Assembly (NCBI RefSeq): GCF_030848505.1 | Contig: NZ_JAVDDU010000008.1 | Coordinates: 62,001 to 126,000, forward strand | DNA: 64,000 bases | Reading direction: 5' to 3' | Source: Marinimicrobium hydrolyticum | GTDB taxonomy: Bacteria; Pseudomonadota; Gammaproteobacteria; Pseudomonadales; Cellvibrionaceae | Shown: in pieces, positions 8,230-16,737 of the stretch | Numbering within the stretch: position 1 is the stretch's first letter | Layout of the letters: every line of letters begins with the position of its first letter | Translations under genes and position numbers: made by a program | Notes under the pieces: generated by a model | What the model saw: only the letters and a program-made list of their open reading frames with translations | Told to the model about the DNA's origin: nothing | The model's database searches: none

Positions 8230-9045
8230 TTATTGATCCACCACTGAATACTCTATCGCGACAGCCCGCAGCGTTACCGGCTTATCATATGTTTCAGGGT
8301 TCGAACTGGAATCGGCGCCTGTACGCTGCAGTATTATTTCCCACAAATCCCCTTGCAATATGGAAGCGGGGATGGTGAAGGATTGCTCATAAAGCGTAGT
8401 CGTCCCGGAAACAGGAACGTGGTCACTGGAGATGCTAGCCGAGTCAAAGGGGACTAGCTCGCCATGGCTCAAGGACATCGGGCGTATGAAAAACGAGGCG
8501 TAGCCGGACTTTTCGGTTGTGGTGCTGAACCATACGCTGAATGTGACGTCGCCTCCGTCATAGTCCGTGGGCTTCGGCGTTGCCCAAACTGCCGAGCTGG
8601 AGAAAACCGGCTCCCACCTTAGGCCCCGGGAGACACGCTGAAATACATCGCCCTCTCGATTCGAATTAATACTGAGGCCCTGAGCGGACATGCTGATCAC
8701 GCGGGTATCGACGGGTACGGTTTTAGCGCAACCGAGCGTGCCGTCGGCTTTTATGCCGGTTACAGATTCACCGGCCGGACAATCATCCGAAATGAGTGGT
8801 TGCAAGCCGGACAACTCGGTGTTGATATCAGAAATATCGGATTCCAGCGTCTGGACCTGTGCATCCGTGCTATTAATAGCCGAGCGCAATATAGAAAAGT
8901 TGCTGTTAACCTCGGTAGCTAGGGCTGTCGTACCACCCGAAAACTCTATCAGATCGCCGTTGGCTACTTTATCGGCCCAAGCCGCTGAAAAAGTCAGCGA
9001 TAATACAACTGCCGACATGCCTGCTAAAAACTGTGTGCGCTTCAT
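8230..9045 (-). CDS. Exported protein of unknown function
   Basis: 271 aa from the ATG at 9045 (AGGGG lies about 11 bases upstream; an 11-codon upstream extension has no benefit). A signal peptide MKRTQFLAGMSAVVLSLTFSAAWA is followed by a short region ADKVANGDLIEFSGGTTALA, then a coiled-coil-like stretch (STDAQVQTLESDISDINTEL). The C-terminal half is beta-rich, like a trimeric-tail or collar protein. The order of short N-terminal motif, coiled coil and beta domain resembles tail-fibre-like exported proteins, but I cannot assign a family. It follows a small lipoprotein gene by 39 bp, so the two are probably one transcript. Confidence 0.7.
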   Translation of the reverse strand: MKRTQFLAGMSAVVLSLTFSAAWADKVANGDLIEFSGGTTALATEVNSNFSILRSAINSTDAQVQTLESDISDINTELSGLQPLISDDCPAGESVTGIKADGTLGCAKTVPVDTRVISMSAQGLSINSNREGDVFQRVSRGLRWEPVFSSSAVWATPKPTDYDGGDVTFSVWFSTTTEKSGYASFFIRPMSLSHGELVPFDSASISSDHVPVSGTTTLYEQSFTIPASILQGDLWEIILQRTGADSSSNPETYDKPVTLRAVAIEYSVVDQ

Positions 9046-9084
9046 AATTGAAATTCCCCTATCTACTCTTATTACCATGCAGCC

Positions 9085-9285
9085 TTACTGCCACTGGCCT
9101 TCGTCCCACTCCATCTCGTCCCAGGCGCTGGAAGTCTCCACCTGCCCGTTACCGCTACCGTTGTCGTTGTCGACATTGCCGCCGGGGTCACCACCTCCCC
9201 CGCCTCCGCAAGCGGATAAGAAAACCATGGCCACCAGTAATGGCGACATGGCCAATAATCGGATGGGTTGCTTTTGGCTGCTCAT
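9085..9285 (-). CDS. Small glycine- and acid-rich lipoprotein
   Basis: 66 aa. The signal peptide ends in a lipobox, VFLSAC, so the mature protein would be a lipid-anchored 40-residue peptide starting CGGGGGGDPGG and ending in acidic and tryptophan residues (EMEWDEGQWQ). No family recognised. It is the first gene of a two-gene unit with the exported protein at 8230-9045 and is divergent from a LuxR-type regulator. The oligoglycine after the lipid cysteine is shared with the lipoproteins at 29.8 and 32.6 kb and probably acts as a flexible tether. Confidence 0.7.
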   Translation of the reverse strand: MSSQKQPIRLLAMSPLLVAMVFLSACGGGGGGDPGGNVDNDNGSGNGQVETSSAWDEMEWDEGQWQ

Positions 9286-9445
9286 GATTGATCATCCCGG
9301 CCTGAGTGAATTTGGGTGTCAATCAGTATCATGTTGTTTTTATCGCCAGCGGGCCATAGTGCAAATGCACTAGTGCGAATGGCGCAAGTTTCCCAATTAT
9401 GGTACGTTGCCTTGACGTGTCAGAATTTAATCCAGAATAAATGCC

Positions 9446-10399
9446 ATGCTAACTGACTTGGAATTGAAGGCTTTCAACGCGTTTCTGGTGGAACTTTATG
9501 GCTCCGCTCGTGACCATCACCCAAGCTTGTTTCGACGCCGGACATTGCAAAACTTACGCAAGTTGTTGCCATTTGACTTTGGTGCCTGGGGGGGCGGCAC
9601 AGCGGTTGACCGAATGGTCACCGATGTGGCGATACTTGATCAGTCGGCTGACTTATTTCAGGCATGGGAGTCGGTGGCTTCTAGCGATACCTATTGCGAT
9701 CTTGCGCTCAAATTCCTAAACAAAACGGTCGCATTCAACGATGTGAAAGGCTTTCGCCGTTCAATTGCTTACAACGAACACTGGCGCCAATTCGACGCGA
9801 GGAATATGATTGCCACGATTACGCCTGAGCCCGCTGATGGCTATGTCTCCTTTCTTGGCCTCTGCAATTCCGACTCCAGCAACAACTTTACCGCAAAGCA
9901 CCGGTATCTGAAGCAGTTGCTGATGCCCCACCTGTCCGGTGCCTTGCGGATGAACCGGGAAGCGGCGATTGATTGCCGTCCTGCACCTGACGAAAGCGTA
10001 GCGGTGATAAACTGTGTGGGACAGGTGCTATTGAGCCGACAATCGATTGACGCACTGCTGCATGAAGAGTGGGGTCCTTGGCAGAAGGGGGTTCCTGCTT
10101 CGATTTTACCTGGACGCGGACAGAGCCGCCGATGGCGTGGACGTGCAGTGCTGATTGATATTGAACCTATCGGCGATAACTTTCTACTGAAGGCTCACCT
10201 TCTCCGCCCGGAAGAAAGGCTTACTCCCAGAGAAACCCAGGTGGCGGTACTCTTCGCTCAGGGACTTTCCCATAAAGAGGTGTCCTGCGAGCTAGGTGTC
10301 GCCCCCGCTACGGTGCGCAATCATATAGCGAACATCTATGATCGACTTAAAATCAGCGACAAAGCAAATTTAGCGCGTTTACTGTCATCCACCGTTTAA
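9446..10399 (+). CDS. LuxR-family transcriptional regulator
   Basis: 317 aa. The C-terminal DNA-binding domain is clear at about 252-315: LTPRETQVAVLFAQGLSHKEV then ATVRNHIANIYDRLKI, the LuxR/GerE helix-turn-helix. The first 240 residues match no autoinducer or receiver domain that I recognise; there is no phosphoacceptor aspartate motif, so it is an orphan regulator with an unknown sensory domain. It is divergent from the small-lipoprotein/exported-protein pair, with a 160-bp shared intergenic region, which makes those genes its likely targets. Confidence 0.85.
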   Translation: MLTDLELKAFNAFLVELYGSARDHHPSLFRRRTLQNLRKLLPFDFGAWGGGTAVDRMVTDVAILDQSADLFQAWESVASSDTYCDLALKFLNKTVAFNDVKGFRRSIAYNEHWRQFDARNMIATITPEPADGYVSFLGLCNSDSSNNFTAKHRYLKQLLMPHLSGALRMNREAAIDCRPAPDESVAVINCVGQVLLSRQSIDALLHEEWGPWQKGVPASILPGRGQSRRWRGRAVLIDIEPIGDNFLLKAHLLRPEERLTPRETQVAVLFAQGLSHKEVSCELGVAPATVRNHIANIYDRLKISDKANLARLLSSTV

Positions 10400-10482
10400 C
10401 ACTAGACAGTAGTCGTCACGGAAGACGCGGGAACTGAATAATCATTGCCTAACTACTCTTGCCTATCAACTTCGTGCGGATG

Positions 10483-11265
10483 TCAATTGGGGATGCACTT
10501 AGAGGCGTGACTTTGCTCGTCATACACTGGAAGCCCTACGGGTTCCATTAACGTTGACTCTGGAGCCAGTTTAACCGTGAATACTTTGGGTTTCGGATCC
10601 AGTTCAGAGGGTCGAGGGTCGTTGATAATTTCAACGTTCGCTAGCCCCAGCGTTTTCATGTCCTCGACTGTGTACACCCAGCCATCGCAACCTTTTCGAA
10701 CTTCCTTTAATGACTCCGATTGCCCAAGAACATTGAGCTTTGGCGAGATACCCAACCGCTGGTAAAACTCTGCCTCTCGTTTTTCATTGGTCTTTATGTA
10801 GGACTCTAATGACTCTTGAACTTCTTTCTGGATCCGTTCGCGCTCACTCTCCGGCGCAGCCTCTAGTATCGCTACTAACGACGACATGTCGAATCTGTCA
10901 CTGGTTGCGCCGCCGTGGAAGCCGACAATAGCATTTTCACCCAGTAATTTTCTGCGGCCCGCCGGAAAGACGTAGTTCGCACAAGAAGAGAAACACAATT
11001 CGTAAACCTTCACGTCCAAGCCGTTCCGATGCACCCACTCACCGAGCTCAAGCCCCAAATGAATGGCGCCACCCGGACTTGTGATGGTGAGTGTGGCTGG
11101 CTTGATTTCCTGACGATCAAAAAGCTCAAAAGCCCTGTCATTAGCCTCTTGGGTTAGGCCGCCGCGGTAGATAATTTGTTCACCTTCTACCTCCACCACT
11201 GTTTCGGCAGCGCAAATCAGCGGAGCTGCCACCAGTAATAATAAGCAACAACCCAATCCCCTCAT
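10483..11265 (-). CDS. ClpP/crotonase-fold periplasmic protein (COG3904-like)
   Basis: 260 aa from the ATG at 11265 (GAGGCAAGG just upstream), preferred over a 22-codon extension because the signal peptide MRGLGCCLLLLVAAPLICAA then starts the protein. After cleavage the protein shows a ClpP/SppA-like core: TITSPGGAIHLGLELGEWV (oxyanion glycine pair), then VYELCFSSCANYVFPAG, where a serine stands at the nucleophile position, and GFHGGA. Two cysteines flank that serine and could form a disulfide. The family is annotated only as predicted periplasmic protein; protease activity is inferred from fold and not known. It is alone and divergent from the phospholipid cassette. Confidence 0.75.
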   Translation of the reverse strand: MRGLGCCLLLLVAAPLICAAETVVEVEGEQIIYRGGLTQEANDRAFELFDRQEIKPATLTITSPGGAIHLGLELGEWVHRNGLDVKVYELCFSSCANYVFPAGRRKLLGENAIVGFHGGATSDRFDMSSLVAILEAAPESERERIQKEVQESLESYIKTNEKREAEFYQRLGISPKLNVLGQSESLKEVRKGCDGWVYTVEDMKTLGLANVEIINDPRPSELDPKPKVFTVKLAPESTLMEPVGLPVYDEQSHASKCIPN

Positions 11266-11563
11266 GCCTTGCCTCTTGTTCAAAATTTTATGGAATCTCA
11301 ATGGGTGGAATAGTATCCCCCATTTCCCCAAACTGTTGCACTAGGGTGCGTTCACTGTTTGCTATTTTGGTTCAAAATGATCTCCTATTCTATTGATTTC
11401 AATGGTATTTATCGATGTTGCTTGGCGATTGCTCAAGGCCTCGTCCAGCCAAGCGCAGCCCACGTCCCACTTGGCCCAGGCGCCAAAATCCGCTAGGCTC
11501 CTAGCATCCGCCCGGCGCTGCTTATGCGCTGTGTGCAAAAAGAGTAAACAACAGGGACTTTCC

Positions 11564-12244
11564 ATGACCGATACATCCCCCAATGACCTTCCCCAGCGCC
11601 GTCCGATTGCGGCTCGTGACACGGGTTGGGCAAACCGAATTGCCAGCTGGCTGGCGTCTCGAGATGTGACGCCCAACCAGATTTCCGTGGCCAGTGTTGT
11701 GTTTGCCGGGGTGGCGGGCGCCCTACTTCTGGCTCGTTTGCAGCTACCGGATGGTTGGGCAGCGGCTGCGCTTGTGCTGGCGGCGGTGTGCATTCAGGGG
11801 CGGCTTTTGTGTAATTTGTTCGATGGCATGGTGGCGGTTGAAGGCGGTAAGACGACGCCGGCTGGGGAGATGTTCAACGATATTCCGGACCGCATCGCCG
11901 ATCCGTTGATTTTGATCGGCGCTGGTTACGCGGCGGCCGCAATGGGCTATGCACCGCTGCTTGGGTGGTTGGCGGCCTTGCTCGCGGTATTGACGGCTTA
12001 TATTCGAGTACTGGGTGTGTCCCTCGACGCGCCGGCGGATTTTGGTGGGCCCATGGCGAAACAGCATCGCATGGCGTTGATCACGGTGGCTTGCGTGTTG
12101 TCCCTGGCGGAATTCTGGGTGTTGCCGGCTGGGTCGGTTCTGACTGCCGCGCTGGTTCTCGTGGTGTTTGGGGCGGCGCTCACAGTGTGGCGGCGCACCC
12201 GAACGCTTTACCGGTTTTTGAACGCCCGGGCCACGGAAGGATAA
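11564..12244 (+). CDS. CDP-alcohol phosphatidyltransferase family protein (YnbA-like)
   Basis: 226 aa from the ATG at 11564 (CAGGGAC upstream); the frame is open 57 codons further, but that extension looks non-coding. It is a membrane enzyme expected to transfer a phosphatidyl group from a CDP-lipid to an alcohol. The family motif D-x2-D-G-x2-A-R-x8-G-x3-D-x3-D aligns over LFDGMVAVEGG and PAGEMFNDIPD without gaps, but the first and third aspartates are asparagine and the arginine is valine. I believe such variants mark the YnbA branch, but this needs checking. It sits 4 bp before a CdsA-like gene, as in the E. coli ynbA-ynbB pair. Substrate unknown. Confidence 0.82.
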   Translation: MTDTSPNDLPQRRPIAARDTGWANRIASWLASRDVTPNQISVASVVFAGVAGALLLARLQLPDGWAAAALVLAAVCIQGRLLCNLFDGMVAVEGGKTTPAGEMFNDIPDRIADPLILIGAGYAAAAMGYAPLLGWLAALLAVLTAYIRVLGVSLDAPADFGGPMAKQHRMALITVACVLSLAEFWVLPAGSVLTAALVLVVFGAALTVWRRTRTLYRFLNARATEG

Positions 12245-12248
12245 GCCG

Positions 12249-13190
12249 ATGATTTGGAACGATTTGCCCACCAGTGCAATTAGCGCGTTGGGCGGGGTCT
12301 TTGCGCTGCTGGTGATTGCTTCCGCTGTGAGTATTACTCTAAAGCAAATGCGACCAGACAAAAACTACCTGGAACTGCGTCAGCGGGTTCGGTCCTGGTG
12401 GTTGATGATCGCGCTGGTTTTCGCGGCGCTGCTGATGGGTAAAGGTGCCTCCACGGTGTTCTTTGCTTTCTTGAGCTTTTTAGCGCTGAAGGAATTTCTA
12501 TCTATTGTGCCCACGCGTTTGACGGACCGGCGGGTGTTACTCTGGCTGTACCTGGCGATACCAATCCATTACTACTGGGTCTACGCCGAGTGGTACGGCA
12601 TGTTCATTATTTTTATTCCCGTGTATCTGTTTCTTTTTATCCCCACGCGCATGCTGTTGGTGGGCGAGACGGATGGCTTTATCCGCTCAGCCGCCAGTTA
12701 TCACTGGGCGGCCATGACGACGGTTTTTTGTCTGAGTCATATTGCTTACCTTCTGGTGCTGCCAGCGTCGGTTAATCCTGCTGGCGGTGCCATCGGCTTG
12801 GTTCTCTATCTGCTCTTCTTAACGCAGTTCAATGATGTGGCGCAGTACATTTGGGGTAAAACCCTGGGCAAACGGAAGATCGCGCCGTTAATTAGCCCCA
12901 ATAAAACCTGGGGTGGATTCCTGGGCGGCTTGTTTACTACCATGGTCGCCGCTGCTTTGTTAGCCGAACACCTCACTCCGCTCAATTGGTTGGAAGGGCT
13001 CATTGCTGGCGCCATTATCGCGCCCGCCGGGTTCATCGGGGATTTGACCATGTCTGCCGTAAAACGGGATTTGAAAATCAAAGACACCAGCCAGTTAATT
13101 CCGGGGCATGGAGGCATCCTGGATCGGCTTGATAGTCTGATTTACGCCTCTCCGCTCTTCTTCCATTATTTGTACTATCTGAAGTATTGA
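12249..13190 (+). CDS. CdsA-like phosphatidate cytidylyltransferase (YnbB-like)
   Basis: 313 aa, about eight membrane segments. It makes CDP-diacylglycerol from phosphatidate and CTP. The CdsA signature is complete near the C-terminus: SAVKRDLKIKD followed by PGHGGILDRLDS, including the Mg-binding KD and DR-D residues. Because it lies between a CDP-alcohol phosphatidyltransferase and a PlsC-like acyltransferase, it is probably an accessory paralogue and not the housekeeping CdsA, which normally lies in the frr-dxr region. Spacing is 4 bp to the gene before and 9 bp to the one after, so the three form one operon. Confidence 0.9.
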   Translation: MIWNDLPTSAISALGGVFALLVIASAVSITLKQMRPDKNYLELRQRVRSWWLMIALVFAALLMGKGASTVFFAFLSFLALKEFLSIVPTRLTDRRVLLWLYLAIPIHYYWVYAEWYGMFIIFIPVYLFLFIPTRMLLVGETDGFIRSAASYHWAAMTTVFCLSHIAYLLVLPASVNPAGGAIGLVLYLLFLTQFNDVAQYIWGKTLGKRKIAPLISPNKTWGGFLGGLFTTMVAAALLAEHLTPLNWLEGLIAGAIIAPAGFIGDLTMSAVKRDLKIKDTSQLIPGHGGILDRLDSLIYASPLFFHYLYYLKY

Positions 13191-13199
13191 GGCTGATGT

Positions 13200-13856
13200 A
13201 TGAGCCGTGTTTCCCGCCCGCTTAAACTCCTGTTCTTTGTACTACTGGTTCGTCCTCTGGTGCTTATTGTTCTGGGCTTGAATATTGTCAACCGGAATAA
13301 GTTGCCCACCCAAGGGCCGGCGATTATCGCCGCGAATCACAACAGCCACTTGGACACAATGGTATTGATGTCCTTGATGCCGCTGCGGGTACTGCACAAG
13401 GTTCGTCCGGTGGCGGCAGCGGATTATTTTTTGAAAAACCGCTGGCGGGCGTGGTTTTCTCTTAATGCGATTGGCATCATTCCCCTCGCCCGCCGGGGCC
13501 GAATGGATAGAGAAACCTTGTTCGAAGGCTGCCGTAGCGCGCTTGCCAATGGCGACATACTGATTCTGTTTCCGGAGGGCAGCCGCGGCAAAGCCGAACA
13601 GATGCAACCCTTAAAGCGTGGTTTGTTCCATTTGGCATCCGCCGAACCGGACGTGCCCGTTATCCCGGTCGTTATGCACGGCCTTGGTCGAGCACTACCC
13701 AAAGGTGACCCAATCCTGGTGCCGTTCAATTGCGATGTAGCCATCGGAGATCCCCTGCCCCTGAGCGAAGACGGAAAGGAGTTTATAACGGCTGTTGAGG
13801 AGGCTTTTCAGAGGCAATTGAACGAATGCTTGACGTGGGGCAACACGGGCGCCTAA
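13200..13856 (+). CDS. 1-acyl-glycerol-3-phosphate acyltransferase family protein (PlsC-like)
   Basis: 218 aa. It acylates lysophosphatidate or a related lysolipid at the inner membrane. The HX4D catalytic motif is NHNSHLDT near residue 45. FPEGSRG (substrate phosphate binding) lies near 126 and VIPVVMHG near 160, all in standard order. An N-terminal hydrophobic helix (LLFFVLLVRPLVLIVLGL) anchors it. Third gene of the cassette with the CdsA-like and phosphatidyltransferase genes, which together could turn a lysophosphatidate into a special phospholipid. Confidence 0.9.
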   Translation: MSRVSRPLKLLFFVLLVRPLVLIVLGLNIVNRNKLPTQGPAIIAANHNSHLDTMVLMSLMPLRVLHKVRPVAAADYFLKNRWRAWFSLNAIGIIPLARRGRMDRETLFEGCRSALANGDILILFPEGSRGKAEQMQPLKRGLFHLASAEPDVPVIPVVMHGLGRALPKGDPILVPFNCDVAIGDPLPLSEDGKEFITAVEEAFQRQLNECLTWGNTGA

Positions 13857-13870
13857 TTGCCTGAGAAGGA

Positions 13871-13886
13871 GACGAGCCCTCTCGTC
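13871..13886. terminator. Short hairpin between convergent genes
   Basis: Perfect 6-bp arms GACGAG / CTCGTC with a CCCT loop lie right after the PlsC-like gene and touch the end of the convergent TVP38-like gene. There is no T run, so the termination role is uncertain. Confidence 0.35.
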
Positions 13887-14589
13887 ACAAGCGCCTATAC
13901 ACCATTAATACGCCTTTAGCGAACCAGGGAAATAAGGCGAGCGCCAGTAAAGACAGAATGAGTGCGGGCGACATTATGTCGGAGATGCGCCTCACAGTTG
14001 CCAAATGCGTGCCGGCATTTACAAAAAGCACCGTGCCAGGAAGCATGCCAATAAAGGTGACCCAGAAAAACGTCCATCCGCGCATGGGTGTGAGCGCCAT
14101 CAAAAGGTTGACAACAATAAACGGCGATAGTGGAATCAACCTGAGGCTAAACAGGAAGAACGCGCCCTCGCGCTTGATTCCTTCATTGATCATATAGAGC
14201 TGGTCGCGAAACTTTTGTTGCACTTGGCTTCGAAACAAGCGGCGCCCCAAAACGAAGGTCAGCATGGCGCCCAACGTGGCACCTAAAGAGATCATGACAA
14301 TCCCGAACCAAAGGTCGAAAAGGACACCAGCGGCTACCGCCATAATGGTAACAGTGCCGGGAATCGAAAAGAACGTGACAAGGATATAAGCAACCAGGAA
14401 CAGGAACGGCGCGAGGATAGGGTTTAGATCATGGAATCGTATAAAGTCACCCCTTTCAGCACGCAGTTTCGACAAGGTGAAATAGTCGTCCAACCCGAGG
14501 GCATACACAGTTACAACCACAGCGACAAACAGTCCAACCGCTAGCAAACGCTTCATCCCCAAGCCTCGTAAAAACTGCGTGGTATTCAT
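13885..14589 (-). CDS. TVP38/TMEM64 (DedA-like VTT domain) membrane protein
   Basis: 234 aa. The start is the ATG at 14589, preceded by AAGGAGG at ideal spacing; an upstream ATG seven codons away has none. Several membrane helices surround the VTT signature region FFSIPGTVTIMAVAAGVLF and GATLGAMLTFVLGRRLF, then LRLIPLSPFIVVNLLMALT and FFWVTFIGMLPGTV. VTT-domain proteins are linked to lipid scrambling and membrane homeostasis. It is convergent with the phospholipid cassette, a suggestive but unproven connection. Confidence 0.88.
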   Translation of the reverse strand: MNTTQFLRGLGMKRLLAVGLFVAVVVTVYALGLDDYFTLSKLRAERGDFIRFHDLNPILAPFLFLVAYILVTFFSIPGTVTIMAVAAGVLFDLWFGIVMISLGATLGAMLTFVLGRRLFRSQVQQKFRDQLYMINEGIKREGAFFLFSLRLIPLSPFIVVNLLMALTPMRGWTFFWVTFIGMLPGTVLFVNAGTHLATVRRISDIMSPALILSLLALALFPWFAKGVLMVYRRL

Positions 14590-14780
14590 TCGCCCTCCTT
14601 CGGCATTCAATTACGAATCCTCATTCCGTGTTCGCGCGCCATCCGCCGGTGGTGATGACTGATCATTAGCTTAGTGAGACGCAAGCCCGCAGAGTTCCGA
14701 AGACTCCGCCGTCGCGTATGCATTAGGAAGGCATAAGCCGAGTGCGTTTTAGCGTCAAAAAATCTCGTGGCGAAACAATG

Positions 14781-15797
14781 CTATGCCGAACGCAACACCT
14801 TGATCATGGCCCGGGCGGCCACATTGTGCCCGAAGAATTGATTTACGGTGCCGGATAAACAGGTTGCGGTTTTTGGATCAAAGAAGGCAAAAGCGCCAGA
14901 GTGGCCCCAGTGGCCGTAGAGGCCTTTACTGAGGTGGAGTATAGAAGTGGGTTGTCTGGATACCCCGATTCCATAAAAAAAGACGCCGGGTGAAAACAAC
15001 AGACGCCAGCGGTACAGATCATTCAGCCGATCTTTGTTAAACAGTTGTCCATTGAAGAACGCCTCAGTGAATAACCCTAGTTCCTCCGCCGTTGATACAA
15101 GCCCGCCTTCTGGACCAATGGAGCTCATATAGCGAGGTAGTTCCAGTGTTCGCCCCTTGTAGTACATAGGCACAAGTTGTGGGTCCGGTTCGCCGCGGTA
15201 TATATAGGTATTTTTTAGGCTTAATGGCCCGATGATTCGCTCATCGAACACCGCGTCTAACGTCAATTTAGTGATAGCTTCAATGATCGCACCCAGAAGC
15301 TGGAAGTTGGTGTCAGAGTATTGCGCGCCCTTGCCGGGTAAAAACTTAGGCTGCCGTTGTTTGGCTGCTTTGATAACAGGCCAAAACCCCCATGGCTCAT
15401 CTTCCCCCGCAATCAGTCGGTTTACGGTATCGCCTTGAAAGTAATCGGGAATACCTGAGGTATTCGAGAGCAAGTGCACCATTTCAATCTCGCCGGAGCG
15501 GTCGACGCCGTTTTTGTTGTGCAGCCCAGTAATCACATCCGCAGGTAGATATTTGGATATTTTGTCGGTGAGACTTAGCCGTTTTTCAGCTTCAAGCTGC
15601 AGGATGGTGGCGGTGACAAACAGTTTGGTGACGCTGGCCGCGAAGAATCGTGAGGAAGCCTCCAAATCGCCAGCGGCCGTGGTGAAAACGTCTTCTCCAC
15701 GCCTCACGTGCATGACAAAACCGAAAATATGTTTCTTCTTGATGGCGTCCTGTGAAATGGTATCAAGATCTTGCTGAGTCAGTTTCATGCGAGACAT
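14781..15797 (-). CDS. Serine hydrolase of the class C beta-lactamase / penicillin-binding family
   Basis: 338 aa. The nucleophile motif is SVTK (S-x-x-K) near residue 55. The second motif is YSD (in GAQYSDTNFQLLGAII, near 165), where YxN is classical, and the third is GHSG (near 297) in place of KTG. This pattern fits esterases and D-aminopeptidase-like members. No signal peptide is seen, so it is probably cytoplasmic. The true start may be the second ATG (15788), since AAGGA lies only two bases before the first. Substrate unknown. Its 5' end faces a palindromic repeat pair. Confidence 0.85.
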   Translation of the reverse strand: MSRMKLTQQDLDTISQDAIKKKHIFGFVMHVRRGEDVFTTAAGDLEASSRFFAASVTKLFVTATILQLEAEKRLSLTDKISKYLPADVITGLHNKNGVDRSGEIEMVHLLSNTSGIPDYFQGDTVNRLIAGEDEPWGFWPVIKAAKQRQPKFLPGKGAQYSDTNFQLLGAIIEAITKLTLDAVFDERIIGPLSLKNTYIYRGEPDPQLVPMYYKGRTLELPRYMSSIGPEGGLVSTAEELGLFTEAFFNGQLFNKDRLNDLYRWRLLFSPGVFFYGIGVSRQPTSILHLSKGLYGHWGHSGAFAFFDPKTATCLSGTVNQFFGHNVAARAMIKVLRSA

Positions 15798-15863
15798 TTT
15801 CCTTCGGTTAAGGCATTGATTACAGAACCCGGTATTCCCGAGCCGATTAGTACCCCCAAAGAC

Positions 15864-15928
15864 TGGATTCCCGCTTTCGCGGGAATGACGGCCACAAAAT
15901 CGTCATCCCCGACTTGATCGGGGATCCA
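15864..15928. repeat. Composite REP-like repeat, two copies facing each other
   Basis: The first palindrome is ATTCCCGC-TTTC-GCGGGAAT (15867-15886) followed by GACG. The second is ATCCCCGA-CTTGA-TCGGGGAT (15905-15925) preceded by CGTC. Each begins TGGAT on its outer side, so the second is an inverted, diverged copy of the first, 18 bases away. The pair lies just after the ETHE1-like gene and may stop transcription or protect the mRNA 3' end. Confidence 0.85.
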
Positions 15929-15942
15929 AGGCCATTTCTGCC

Positions 15943-16692
15943 CTACCCTTGCAGACTTTGTGTCATTTGTTCGCAGTATTCCTTGAGCGCGTCGGGCAAG
16001 TTCTGTGGGCAGACACCGCACTTTCGATTACCAGGAACGGCGTAATCGATGAATTTCGGGTAAGGAAGGTTTAAGTTCGCCATGATTTCCCTGAACTCCT
16101 CCAGGGTCTTCTGCTGACCCAAGCGCTCATTGCGGTCCTTTTCCTGGCCAATGGTGGAGACTCGGCGTTGTTTGTAATCGTGTGCCGGGTAAACCAGGTA
16201 ATCTTCTGGCAAGGTAAACAGCTTTTCAGTGACGCTTCGATACAAAGTATCCGCATCACCGTTTTGGAAGTCGGTTCTGCCGCAACCTTCGATCAGTAAT
16301 GCATCGCCTGAAAAAATCCGGTCTTGCCACACGTAAGCAAAGTGGCCATCGGTATGCCCCGGGGTGTGCAGCGGGTCGATGTTTATACCCCCCACCTGAA
16401 AAGGCTTGCCTTCTTCTATGCCGACATCCGCACATTCCAGATTGTCTATGGCTGGTGCGGCTATACGGCTGCCCACGCGCTTTTTCAACTCCAGGGCGGA
16501 GGTAATGTGGTCCGCGTGAATGTGCGTATCAATGGTGTAAGCGAGTTTCATGCCCAGGCGTGCGATTTCACCCAGGTCACGATCGATGGAGTTGATCACC
16601 GGGTCTACCAAGACAGCCTGACCGGTTTCTTCACAGCCCAGCAAGTAGGTGTAAGTGTTGGAGATGGGTTCGATCAGCTGACGAAATATCAT
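15943..16692 (-). CDS. Persulfide dioxygenase (ETHE1-like), metallo-beta-lactamase fold
   Basis: 249 aa from the ATG at 16692 (GAGGAG seven bases upstream). It oxidises glutathione persulfide to sulfite with O2. The metal site shows THIHADH (near 62-68), HTPGHTDGH (near 113) and FSGDALLIEGCGRTDFQ, with the downstream YPAHDY; the GCGRTDFQ segment marks the persulfide-dioxygenase branch over glyoxalase II. It is downstream of two YeeE/YedE proteins and a SulP transporter on the same strand, a sulfur-handling unit, although REP-like repeats separate it from them. Confidence 0.92.
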   Translation of the reverse strand: MIFRQLIEPISNTYTYLLGCEETGQAVLVDPVINSIDRDLGEIARLGMKLAYTIDTHIHADHITSALELKKRVGSRIAAPAIDNLECADVGIEEGKPFQVGGINIDPLHTPGHTDGHFAYVWQDRIFSGDALLIEGCGRTDFQNGDADTLYRSVTEKLFTLPEDYLVYPAHDYKQRRVSTIGQEKDRNERLGQQKTLEEFREIMANLNLPYPKFIDYAVPGNRKCGVCPQNLPDALKEYCEQMTQSLQG

Positions 16693-16737
16693 GGCCGGAC
16701 TCCTCAAGTGAAAAGTATTTGTGTTGAGCGCACGTAT

